From Oehlia diaphana (lineage: Eukaryota; Glomeromycota; Glomeromycetes; Glomerales; Glomeraceae), in the NCBI GenBank assembly GCA_003833135.1, contig QZLH01000148.1:66706-76826 (forward strand): 10,121 bases of DNA. The letters are read 5' to 3'. Of the stretch, positions 1-7,472 are shown one piece after another. The translations under genes were made by a program, and so were the position numbers. Under the pieces are notes generated by a model that searched no databases, was not told the DNA's origin, and worked only from the letters and a program-made list of their open reading frames with translations. Positions within the stretch are counted from its first letter, which is position 1; each line of letters opens with the position of its first letter.

Positions 1-155
1 AAATATGGAGAACGGTAATACAAAATATTCATGTGAGCACGAAATATTTTTACGTTAGGATCTTCACCAACTTCAATTGTAATATCATAATATTCATCAT
101 CTTTTAATAATTCAATATAATTTTGACTTAATTTTGTAAAAAATTGAGTAGACAT
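1..155 (-). CDS. BTB/POZ domain protein, 5' end only
   Basis: The reverse complement starts with ATG at 155 and stays open for 51 codons to the window edge, where the gene is cut. The product begins MSTQFFTKLSQNYIELL and continues with a short acidic stretch, then YYDITIEVGEDPNVKIF and RAHMNILYYRSPY. This is the start of a BTB/POZ fold: an N-terminal helix, the (Y/F)DxxIxVG strand, the K-x-F/A-H 'keep the outside' segment, and the helix where 'L..RSPYF' is typical. BTB domains dimerise and often act as adaptors for Cullin-3 ubiquitin ligases. In glomeromycete fungi I know this start from large BTB families with Kelch, TLDc or other C-terminal parts; which applies here cannot be seen. The start is well supported because the domain begins within about 15 residues of it. 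No stop or frameshift is present in the visible part. Confidence 0.85.
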   Translation of the reverse strand, partial: MSTQFFTKLSQNYIELLKDDEYYDITIEVGEDPNVKIFRAHMNILYYRSPY

Positions 156-593
156 TTTGTTAAAAAGAATAAGGTTTTAATTGTGGTAAGACAATATTTT
201 TTTTTTTTTATAATATAACTTTAATATATTTGATGTATTTGATTGTACAATCATTCATTCGTTACGCCAATCTGCACAATCTGCGGTTTGTCTTATCAAG
301 ATTTTATCAGCTGATCATTCTCAAAAATCTAATTATCAAAGTTTAATTACTTCAAAATAAATTAAAATTGATTACGACAGTACGACAGAATCTTTTACTA
401 TTTTTTAATTTATTACTTTAACTAGTAAATAATATATTGATATACTACAGTAGATATGCAGAAATAGCACCAAGTATAAGTCAATTATAAAATTCCAACC
501 AGCATTACATAATGTTATAATTATATAAAGAATATTTATGTTGATTTATTAAACGTTTGAATCTATTATATCTTTTGCCGATATTGATATTAA
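156..593. other. Gene-free, upstream of the BTB gene
   Basis: This AT-rich spacer lies between the BTB start and the tail of the first kinase relic. It should hold the promoter of the minus-strand BTB gene. A poly-T run followed by ATAATATAAC (about 199-217) and a GCCAAT word at 265-270 could contribute, but neither is diagnostic. No open reading frame or RNA gene is seen. Confidence 0.5.
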
Positions 594-1305
594 TCAAATA
601 TTATAGTTAACACTATTGAGACTTTTGTAATTTAATGTCTGCTAGATACAAGCATAAATTGCTTTTGTTGTGTTTGAATATTTTTGAATTTATCTTAATC
701 CGATTTTAAATTTTTTTCTTCAATTTTATCACATTCTTTTATTTGAAACAAATTTCACTTTTTAATTCACTATCTTAACTATCTCTACTACCTTTGTTTA
801 AAATTTTATCATTCCAGTGCTTTAATATGTGATGTAACTCTTCAATGGTTAGCCTATTTTCTTTTTTCAGCATCCTAACATTTCATTATCAAACCTGCAA
901 TAATTTTGGTGTATCTTTAGAAATTTCGGTTTAATTCCTTTACATATTTTAAAATTCATCATTAGAAATAATATTACAAGGAATTTTTTTAGAAAGAAAT
1001 TCATCTATTATTATTCCAAATAAATTAAATATCTGCTCCTTATGTATATTGATAACTACATAAACTTTCTGGTGCAATATAAGGTAATCCTCCATAAATT
1101 CCTTGTTCAACCATTTTACCATTTACTGGTTGACACATTCTTAATCACTTATATATGAAAAAACTAGTATATTTCCTGAATGACTATTGTAATTTACATA
1201 CTTAAACAATTTATTAAATTACCATTTTTACAATATCTTAAACCATAATATAAATTTAGTAATTGGATCTTGAGTTATACCAAAACATCTGACAACGTCT
1301 TCAAA
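594..1305 (-). pseudogene. Decayed protein kinase gene (TKL-like), internally deleted
   Basis: Read on the minus strand, pieces of one kinase appear in the right order but in changing frames. RCFGITQDP (about 1262-1300) matches subdomain IV. HSGNIL (about 1164-1188) matches the catalytic loop. ISD followed by an in-frame stop lies at the DFG position (1141-1152). MCQPVNGK and GIYGGLPYIAPES (about 1063-1139) match the activation loop and APE motif. A subdomain IX-X piece with an internal stop ends FGIIIDEFLSKKIPC. ENRLTIEELHHILKHWND (about 800-850) is subdomain XI. A tail ending LNYKSLNSVNYNI and a stop lies at 594-596. Only about 30 residues separate subdomain IV from HSGNIL, so most of V-VIa, including the HRD segment, is deleted. 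The GxG loop and catalytic lysine were not found. It is a paralogue of the relic at 2685-3868, in the same orientation. Family assignment is firm; the boundaries are approximate. Confidence 0.82.
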
Positions 1306-1764
1306 ATAAATAAGAAGATGGATTTAATCTATTATGAACATTAAATGATGAGGGAAAAGACATACTGAAGTGCATTAATTCTTTCATATATATATTTATC
1401 AAGATCCAGGTTACATTGCTTTATAACATAATGCTTTATAATTTTATTCTCAACTTCAATTCTGTAGTTTTCTTTCTCTCATTTGAGTCACAACATTAGT
1501 CTATAATATAATTTTCCGCGTCTATAATATAACTATAATTAACCATGCAGGTCATTAAAATTGTTAGAACTAATCAAAAAAAAAATAAAATCTGGTATTT
1601 AATTTTTTAAAAAGAAAACCAGAATTTAAAAATTATTTACAAGCAAATATTAAAATTAAACATTTTAAAGAAACAATTTAAACCAAACAATACCATTTAA
1701 TAATTATAATTCTGCATTACATTAATATTATCAAGAAAAGTATGTAAATATTATTATTGTAATA
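1306..1764. other. No recognisable gene; AT-rich
   Basis: This stretch should correspond to the N-lobe of the kinase relic at 594-1305, but I could not align it to one. A minus-strand piece around 1375-1440 reads LDLDKYIYERINALQYVF before stops appear, and its origin is unknown. From about 1560 the sequence is A/T-dominated with homopolymer runs. ATGCAGGTC at 1545-1553 is the possible left end of a repeat described separately. Confidence 0.4.
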
Positions 1765-1809
1765 ATTACATTATATTTACCGTTAAATAATAATGGTAAA
1801 TATTGTAAT
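1765..1809. repeat. AT-rich foldback
   Basis: ATTACA-TT-ATATTTACC (1765-1781) pairs with GGTAAATATTGTAAT (1795-1809) around a 13-base loop. Fifteen base pairs form, with a 2-base bulge. The ATATTTAC/GTAAATAT ends recur in the foldback at 1862-1916, so the two may derive from one element. Confidence 0.6.
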
Positions 1810-1861
1810 ATGATCAGGATTTTCATTACCTGTTACCACTTAAATTATTGTATTACATTTG

Positions 1862-1916
1862 ATATTTACGGCTAACTACACTTTTTTAAAATAATAATGT
1901 AGTTAGACGTAAATAT
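1862..1916. repeat. Foldback with 19-bp arms
   Basis: Arms 1862-1880 and 1898-1916 are complementary at 18 of 19 positions (the mismatch is GGC against GAC in ATTTACGGCTAACTACA). They enclose a 17-base A/T loop. The word GGCTAACTACAC at 1870-1881 recurs directly at 2038-2049. This looks like part of a miniature foldback element with no coding capacity. Confidence 0.7.
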
Positions 1917-1918
1917 AT

Positions 1919-2050
1919 AGCCGAAAATAGTAGATGTTGAACCAATAAAATATTCAATAAAATATTCTAGATCAACCTGAATTTTTTCGGCTGGGTGTTG
2001 TTAGCCGAAAATTATTGCGCCTTCGGCTGAATTTTTTGGCTAACTACACC
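1919..2050. repeat. Cluster of AGCCGAA / TTCGGCT words
   Basis: AGCCGAA occurs at 1919-1926 and 2003-2009, and TTCGGCT at about 1986-1992 and 2022-2028. The second and third form a hairpin around GGGTGTTGTT (arms 1986-1992 and 2003-2009, flanked by T and A runs). The block ends with GGCTAACTACAC, repeated from 1870. The mix of inverted and direct copies suggests a short non-autonomous element or a decayed tandem array. Confidence 0.55.
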
Positions 2051-2221
2051 ATTATTTTTTACTCTTAACTTTGAGATTTTATTTGGGTCATACTTAGTTT
2101 ACAATGAAAACAAAGGTAATAAATAATAAATTAATGTTATAATTTTTAGTGCGACCTGCATTTCATTATCATATTGATCCAAGAATACCATGTTATAAAT
2201 AAGATAATTTAAAAACTTTAA

Positions 2222-2312
2222 GGACTAGTCAAAAGACCGGTCCAGTCCAGTACTAACTGAAAGACCAATCTTTTCAGGACCAGACCGGACTGGACCAGAC
2301 CAATCCAGCCCT
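2222..2312. repeat. GACCGG-rich dyad repeat
   Basis: GGTCCAGTCC (2239-2248) and its exact reverse complement GGACTGGACC (2287-2296) lie either side of a segment with AAAGACC and GGACC words. The block is far richer in G+C than its surroundings and has no open frame. It resembles a small dispersed foldback; its class is not determined. Confidence 0.55.
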
Positions 2313-2684
2313 AATTAAATTGTTTTTATAAAGAAATATGACAATCACTAATATTTTAGGCAAAATGTTCTCCAACAAAATAGATGATTCAGAAGAGGAG
2401 TCAGCGAAATGCTCTTGATGAAATATCTCTTCTGCAAAACTTTCAAAACTTCTTTAGCGAAATGACTTTAAAAAAATGAGTTTCTGCGAAACAGACTTAG
2501 GTGGAATGCACCATATGCTCATATTCATTATAATTCATAAGAAAATACTAATGAAAATAAAAATACTGTATCAATGAACATTATTCAATAATTATTAAAA
2601 GTGTATTTAATAATATTTATTTTTTTGCAATAATTGTAAATTAAATAATAAAGATAATTAAATAAATAATAAGATCATTTATTT
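2313..2684. other. No gene; short GCGAAA words
   Basis: This spacer lies between the GACCGG dyad and the tail of the second kinase relic. Related words AGCGAAATG (about 2403 and 2457), CTGCGAAAC (about 2485) and CTGCAAAAC (about 2433) occur within 90 bases in the same orientation. They may be remnants of a repeat. The rest is A/T-rich with nothing recognisable. Confidence 0.4.
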
Positions 2685-2710
2685 TCAATTATACATTCAA
2701 AACACTCAGA

Positions 2711-2782
2711 ATTTTCTTGAACTAAGATTTCAGACTTATCCTGAACCAAGATTTCAGATTTGACTTGAGCTAAAATTTCAGT
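2711..2782 (-). repeat. Three 24-bp tandem repeats in the kinase tail
   Basis: On the minus strand the relic's C-terminal tail reads TEILAQVK, SEILVQDK, SEILVQEN, three in-frame 8-residue units encoded by 24-bp copies, followed by SECFECIIENK and the stop. The spacing is exact and the copies differ by only a few bases. The repeat frame is intact although the kinase is dead, so the duplication either predates the decay or is recent. The amphipathic EIL/VQ pattern suggests a short helix. Confidence 0.8.
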
Positions 2783-3291
2783 AACTTGCGACTTGTATAA
2801 TATGCTTGTGGATGAGATTGAATAATAGAAGTATTTGCTTGTTCTAGTACTAAAGTTTTATTTGCTTCTGATTATAAATATTGGGTACTAAAAAGTTATA
2901 TTCAGTTCTCCATCCCTGTTTATTTCATAATATTTATTAATTTATCTAATTCATTCAGATATAATATTTTCAAGCATTCTTATAGTTGGTCTGTTGGAGT
3001 AATTTAAATCCCAACATTTTTCCATTAAATCTATATAGCATTTTGGAGTATTTTTTATAATTTTGGGACGTTTTCCTCTACAAATATCCAAGCTAAAGTG
3101 ATGATCATGTGCTCATGATAAAATGGAGGACCATGTGTTGCTGCGCTACAATCTTAATAAGCACCAAATTCCCACATTATCACTAAAAGACTATAAATAT
3201 CACTTGCTGGGGTATAGGGTTTGTTTCTTAATATTTCAGGAGCCATATAAGGTAAAACTCCATAAATTTCATTTACCTTATTACCAGAATC

Positions 3292-3384
3292 ACTTATGGT
3301 GATTTTCATGATGGTATTGTTTTAATGTCAGATAATCACAATGAGTTATTTATTATTGATTTAGGACTATGTAAACCTATAAGT
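3292..3384 (+). other. Microinverted kinase segment (catalytic loop to DLG)
   Basis: Within the minus-strand kinase relic this piece reads on the plus strand: GDFHDGIVLM, then SDNHNELFIIDLGLCKP (codons from 3298). These are kinase subdomains VIb-VII, exactly the part missing from the minus-strand reading between IHESNLTY and ISDSGNK. The segment is bounded by ACTTAT (3292-3297) and ATAAGT (3379-3384), a perfect 6-bp inverted repeat. Between them lie 81 bp, a multiple of three. The bounding codons (TY on one side, IS on the other) appear at both junctions, as expected from an inversion across that repeat. Confidence 0.85.
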
Positions 3385-4157
3385 TAAATTTGATTCATGA
3401 ATTACTTTAAGTCCTAATATAATTGTTTTCAATAATTGTAACTTGTCTTGCCACTTAAATTTAGTTATATCAGATAAACATTTTCTTTTTTTGCATAACT
3501 CATCACAACTATATAATTTAAATTATTTGGATCTTGAGTAATTCCAAAGAATTGAATAAATTTTGAAAATGATTTTTTGATAATTATTATGAAATTTCCA
3601 CTATACAGACAATAAAAAATTGGTAAATTTTTTGCAAAAAGAAAATAAAATTTGCTATTAAAATAAATACTATACCTCATCCAGAAATTTACTATTTAAA
3701 CTTGATGAATTATTAAGCATTTTAGAATAACCTCATAATCTATTTGTCTATTCCATTGTTGTTTTTTAAAATTCTAACTATAAATAGGTCCATCTAACCA
3801 GCTAGTAGCTTTATGGATTTTCACCAAATCCTCCTTTATCATAATAATTAATACTTGACAATTTATTATCCCCTAGAGTGTTATGCGCCTAAATATGCAT
3901 GTAATTTTTAAAAATATAATTTTATTATTAAAAAATTGACTAATTAATAATTGAGGTAGTAAAAAATTTTTATATGTCAAAAGCTAAGATCAAACTGATT
4001 AATAAAAAAAAATCTGACGGCCAATCATAAAATTTACTAGTTATGGGAATCAAATTTAGTAATGATCTTCATTTTTTTTTTAAAAAAAATTTCATATATT
4101 AAAATAATATACTATATATAAAAATCAAAATTGATATTCTAAACATGCTTTTTACTA

Positions 4158-4652
4158 GAGTTTGGAACCGGATGGTACATCCGGTTCCAAATTCGGTTTG
4201 CAACCAATTTTTGATGATTCGGTTTAACCTGGATTCATATTATGAAAACTGGTTTGCGTTTAAACCAGGTGCAACTGAATACTCAACCCGGTTTGATATT
4301 GAAACTTTTTATAGTGCTGGACTGGCCCGAATTGCGAAATTTAAATCATGTGACCACGGCTAAATAGTTTAGCCACCAGGTAAGTTATGTTACACAAAAT
4401 TTTTTTATAGATAATTGTGTCCCACAAAATTTCGTATTGTATTACACAATGTTTGTAATTCCGGCCGGAGTTATAACTTGGCCAGATTTATGCCGATCAC
4501 ATTTAATTCTGGCCAAAATTATCAAATATAAACCAGATGCGCAAATCGGTTATTCGGTTTCAACCGGGTTTTGCGAAACTGGTTTGAAACAGGTTGAACC
4601 GGTTGCACCCGTTTTAAATTCGGTTTTCGAAAATAGAACCGGTTCCAAACTC
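4158..4652. mobile_element. MITE-like element, 14-bp TIRs, TA duplication
   Basis: GAGTTTGGAACCGG (4158-4171) and its exact reverse complement CCGGTTCCAAACTC (4639-4652) bound a 495-bp segment. Each end is flanked by TA (4156-4157 and 4653-4654), the target duplication expected of Tc1/mariner-type and similar cut-and-paste transposons. The interior has no coding capacity; two open stretches of about 72 codons lack protein character. AACCGG, CGGTTT and AACTGG words occur many times in both orientations. Near the centre are a perfect GGCTAAA-TAG-TTTAGCC hairpin (4358-4374) and a GGCCGGAGTTA / GGCCAG block (4461-4515) related to sequence at 9088-9130. The element therefore looks non-autonomous and perhaps composite. 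The transposase source is unknown. Confidence 0.72.
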
Positions 4653-4739
4653 TAATTGTAGAAATAAAAAAGTATTAAAAGAACGCTATTTTTGTTAAAA
4701 ATAAAATATTTCTTTTTTGTTTATCACAATCGTGTTTCA

Positions 4740-4822
4740 GGTCAAGAAAGGAACACTTTTGTCATACATAATCATGCATATTTTGACCAGGTCAAGAAAG
4801 TAATACGAGGAGGGTCAAGAAG
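4740..4822 (+). repeat. Three GGTCAAGA words with a TTGACC palindrome
   Basis: CAGGTCAAGAAAG occurs at 4738-4750 and 4788-4800, with a variant GGTCAAGAAGG at 4813-4823. The middle copy forms the odd palindrome TTGACC-A-GGTCAA (4783-4795). They lie roughly 200-290 bp upstream of the probable transcription start of the 5136-7472 gene, so they could be transcription-factor sites. They could also be repeat debris next to the transposon-like element. Confidence 0.45.
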
Positions 4823-4854
4823 GTAATTTTTGCATCTGAGATAAATTTAAAACA

Positions 4855-4921
4855 ACGCGAAACGCGGCAGTCACAAGAACGTGACGGTTAGGCATCACAC
4901 ATTGTGCATCACACCTTGTGG
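4855..4921 (+). promoter_or_regulatory. ACGCG block and CATCACAC tandem upstream of the gene
   Basis: ACGCGAAACGCGG at 4855-4867 contains two ACGCG cores and an ACGCGAAA word. This resembles the MCB/SCB or E2F-like sites that control G1/S genes in fungi. GTCAC-AAGAAC-GTGAC (4870-4885) is a small dyad. CATCACACATTGTG and CATCACACCTTGTG (4893-4920) are a 14-bp tandem pair with one mismatch. The block sits 100-170 bp before the probable transcription start. Function is inferred from motifs only. Confidence 0.35.
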
Positions 4922-4990
4922 TAAGATCATTCCACAAAAGGTTAAAAATTACTGATGAATCGTCTAACTATTTGTGTGACAATTGATTTC

Positions 4991-5000
4991 TTTATATATT
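4991..5000 (+). promoter_or_regulatory. TATA-like box of the 597-residue gene
   Basis: TTTATATATT is followed by a pyrimidine-rich stretch (about 5001-5030), where transcription probably begins. A start about 30 bp downstream would give a short 5' UTR exon ending at 5072. The palindrome TAGAACGCGTTCTA (5031-5044), with an ACGCGT core, lies at or just after that start. Confidence 0.5.
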
Positions 5001-5072
5001 CCCAAATCTCCATTCTCCCATTCCCAGGCTTAGAACGCGTTCTACCATTTCAAAATTATTGACTCGCAAACG

Positions 5073-5135
5073 GTAATCACTTTATAAAAATTTTCAATTA
5101 ATTCTGTCAACTCAATTATCTGCATTTATTTTTAG
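5073..5135 (+). other. Probable 5' UTR intron
   Basis: GTAATC at 5073 and the T-rich acceptor ending TTTTTAG at 5135 would remove 63 bp, the size of the coding introns. The acceptor lies directly before the ATG at 5136. No ATG in the upstream exon offers a longer reading frame, so 5136 is kept as the start. Confidence 0.55.
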
Positions 5136-7472
5136 ATGTTTGAATCTATTATAGTGGAGTATCTCGACAAAACGTTAAGTAAAGAATATTCTATCATGGA
5201 AATTTTAAAATTTGCACGACCTAAATTATCCGTAGATACTATAGAAGATTTCAAAGATGAACTATACGCAGTATTACAACAGTATAATGATAAAGTTAAT
5301 GTTCACGCTAACGCACGGAAAAAAGTGAAGAAGTTATTAGATAATTTTAATTCATCTTTCTCATCTGTCGAAATGAAAAAATTTGTTTACGAACTTGAAT
5401 ATCACGAGGAAGTGAGAGTAAATGTCACTTCCGCCTACACAGTTGAAGTATTAAAGGTAAGTTTAAGGAAATTTGGAAGAAAGTTCAGTGATGGGTTGAT
5501 TCATCAACAATTTTTCAGGATCAACGAGAAAATCAGGAACGTATTAATCAGTTACGAAGAAATACAAGTGAAAATTCAAAGGAGGAGGATCATGTGCGAG
5601 AAAAGGTTACGAGGCCCTTAGAGGTACAAGATGATCATTTGTGCAAACGTCAATGTAGACAAGAACACATACCTGAGTATTTAGCTGAGGTATTTATATT
5701 TATTTTAATTTTTAACACAAAGCGTGTTCTTCAAATGACATACGAACTTTTTTGGTGTGCACAGGTTGTATATGAAGAAGCAGAATCCTCCAGTGGAAAA
5801 CAAACTTGGCAAGGAAATGATTTCGCACCCGAATCAGAATTAGTTTGTATATTGTTTGCTATATAGTATAGTATGTTATCGACATATTTTGACTTATCTC
5901 TACAAGCTCCAAGATCATTATGAAAATAATTCGATAGAACTTCTCTGGCAATCCGATTTACGTAACAGCCAAGAAGAAAGTGTTGAGTACGATGTGGAAG
6001 CAATAAGAAATCTGTTAAATGAATCAGAGACATATTCACAGGAGATGAACAAAATTTCATCCAGTTTTCGAACGTATCAACATGAAACCAGGAATATCCT
6101 TTCGGAAAATGGGATAATGGATTTGAGTCCGACATCAGAATTTGTTCTTTTATATACAGAAGAAACGGATTATGATAAATTGATAAAAGAAGTTTTTGAA
6201 TCGATCAACAAGATGTTTCTGGAAAAAGCTCATGAATTCCTAACAAATTTCTTTTCGGAGGTAATTGTTATCTAACTTGTCTTTTTATAAAAATATTAAA
6301 TTTTTTGTCTTACCGTCATCTCATTTACAGAAGTTGAACGAAGATCAGTGGGAAGAGAAACTTGAAAGTTTGATGGAAAATGGAAGCCCAGAAGATTTTT
6401 GTCAGCAGTCCGGAGAGAATCCAAGACAGGATAAATTTATTACAAAATTAAAAATATTCATGTTAGAAACATTACCAACATTGTAAGTATTTGGGAAGTA
6501 CACCTTTTCTTTTAGAGATATTAACATTCACTATTTCTAGCTTTGACGCCTATAAACTGATGTCAGAAAATCCGCTTAAAGATCGTGAAATGGCGGAAGA
6601 TGAATATATGAATACCTTCGTTCATCCTATCTTAAAGAAAGCACTCCTTCGATTTTCTGGAATCCGATATGTTTCGTAAGAATGGATTTCATCTTTCTTA
6701 CCACCACATTAATATATAGCTGTAATATGTCTAACTTTTAACATTCTCTGTAGAGGTAACAAGGCTATTAAAGCTTCCGCTTATCGAAAAACTATAATGA
6801 ATCAAGATGGTAAAGCAGATCGTGCAGATGGCATTGCATATACATCGAATCTGCAAAATTCGTATGAGATCTCCGTTGTTGAAGGTAGTAGACCATATGT
6901 TACTGAAACGAACAAAGAAACAAGTGATTACATTCAAAATGCAAGGGCAGCGAAAGACATGATTAACTATGCAGTGACACAAGAGGTATTGCATAAACGG
7001 CCACTACCATCATACTTTCGTACATTCATGGTCCAGGTGTTTGAGTTTAATATACAATTTTATTTCATGGACTATCTCGGTATGTGCGCATATCAATGCT
7101 TAATATGTTGAAAATCATGTACTAACTACTTTTCTCATTTTACAAAAGCCCAGTATTGTATTTTTGAGATTGAAACGTGTGAAATACCTATTGATTGGAA
7201 GGAGACCCTTCAGTTTACTTCTTTTTACAGGGCAATTGTGACATGGGCAGTAAGTCATTCATTGCTGTTTTACAAGGAATTTCTTCTTATTGATTTATTT
7301 ACATTCCATCTTGTAGTTATTAGTTGGAGAAGCCGATAAAAAATTTCAACAATCTAGAAATAAAAGGAGCTCTCGTTTAAGCAACTGTCATAATATTCGA
7401 AAAGTGTTAAAACTTTCGCATAATAAAGCTCGGGGTAAGAAGAAGGATATGACAATGACCAAGCTTATTTGA
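5136..7472 (+). CDS. 597-residue protein, nine exons; C-terminal PD-(D/E)XK-like region (tentative)
   Basis: Exons are 5136-5456, 5519-5689, 5765-5842, 5907-6260, 6331-6482, 6541-6675, 6754-7079, 7149-7249 and 7317-7472. Introns are 58-78 bp, all GT-AG; TACTAAC is visible at 7120-7126. The third donor (GTTTGT, 5843) is the weakest. The frame stays open to TGA at 7470. Residues 1-107 are helical and charged; about 108-190 are polar and probably disordered; 191-308 are helical and acidic. From about 355 the sequence is family-like: PTFFDAYKL, an AEDEYMNTFVHPIL helix (377-390), KADRADGIAY (424-433), YEISVVEGSRPY (441-452), NARAAKDMINYAV, FYFMDYLG and FYRAIVTWALLV (538-549), then a basic tail with RGKKK. 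I know this arrangement from expanded mycorrhizal-fungal families. D429 with E447-x-S449 recalls D...ExK of PD-(D/E)XK nucleases, with Ser in place of Lys, so activity is doubtful. The gene is intact and richer in G+C than its flanks. Confidence 0.85.

Larger units (their letters stand above)
1545..2161. repeat. Possible inverted-repeat-bounded element, 617 bp
   Basis: ATGCAGGTC at 1545-1553 is matched by its exact reverse complement GACCTGCAT at 2153-2161. After a few unmatched bases the inner flanks stay loosely complementary (ATTAAAATTGTTA on the left against TAATTTTTAGTG on the right). The enclosed DNA has no coding capacity and holds the foldbacks and TTCGGCT words listed below. No clear target-site duplication is visible. 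Nine perfect bases over 600 bp can occur by chance, so this is a tentative reading. Confidence 0.25.
2685..3868 (-). pseudogene. Near full-length decayed protein kinase gene with microinversion
   Basis: The minus strand shows a whole kinase domain of the TKL-like type in order. Subdomain I is YYDKGGFGE (about 3822-3850), followed by a frame break and WLDGPI. VILKCLNNSS carries the catalytic-lysine position. FFGITQDPNN and IVVMSYAKKENVY (about 3480-3550) are subdomains IV-V. KWQDKLQLLKTIILGLKVIHE (subdomain VIa) lies near 3397-3460. The next segment, with the catalytic loop and DLG, is inverted and reads on the plus strand (3298-3378). The relic resumes on the minus strand with SDSGNKVNEIYGVLPYMAPE and PYTPASDIYS (3200-3295). 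Frameshifted RGKRPKIIKNTPK and CWDLNYSNRPTIRMLENI complete the C-lobe. A tail with three 8-residue repeats ends at the stop codon at 2685-2687. Several frameshifts and stops make it non-functional. In the inverted piece the catalytic-loop Asn is replaced (DFHDGIV instead of DFHDGNI). Confidence 0.88.

Noticed and set aside
3465..3680. Minus-strand 71-codon open frame as a separate gene
   Set aside because: Its second half is kinase subdomain IV-V (FGITQDP) and belongs to the relic at 2685-3868, not an independent gene.
4145..4363. Plus-strand open frame of 72 codons
   Set aside because: It lies mostly inside the TA-flanked element and is produced by its CGGTT/AACCGG repeats; the translation has no protein character.
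4437..4655. Plus-strand open frame of 72 codons
   Set aside because: It is the right half of the same element and ends in its terminal repeat; no recognisable product.
5690..5764. Retaining the second intron as coding sequence
   Set aside because: Its 75 bp are in frame without a stop, but it has a GT donor, a pyrimidine-rich tract and an AG acceptor, and its hydrophobic translation differs from the polar flanks. Retention remains possible.
5731..6135. Minus-strand open frame of 134 codons
   Set aside because: It is antisense to exons 3 and 4 of the intact gene and an intron; the plus-strand frame is supported by eight consistent splice junctions.
6731..6994. Minus-strand open frame of 87 codons
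   Set aside because: It is antisense to exon 7, which carries the conserved DGIAY and VVEGSRPY segments on the plus strand.
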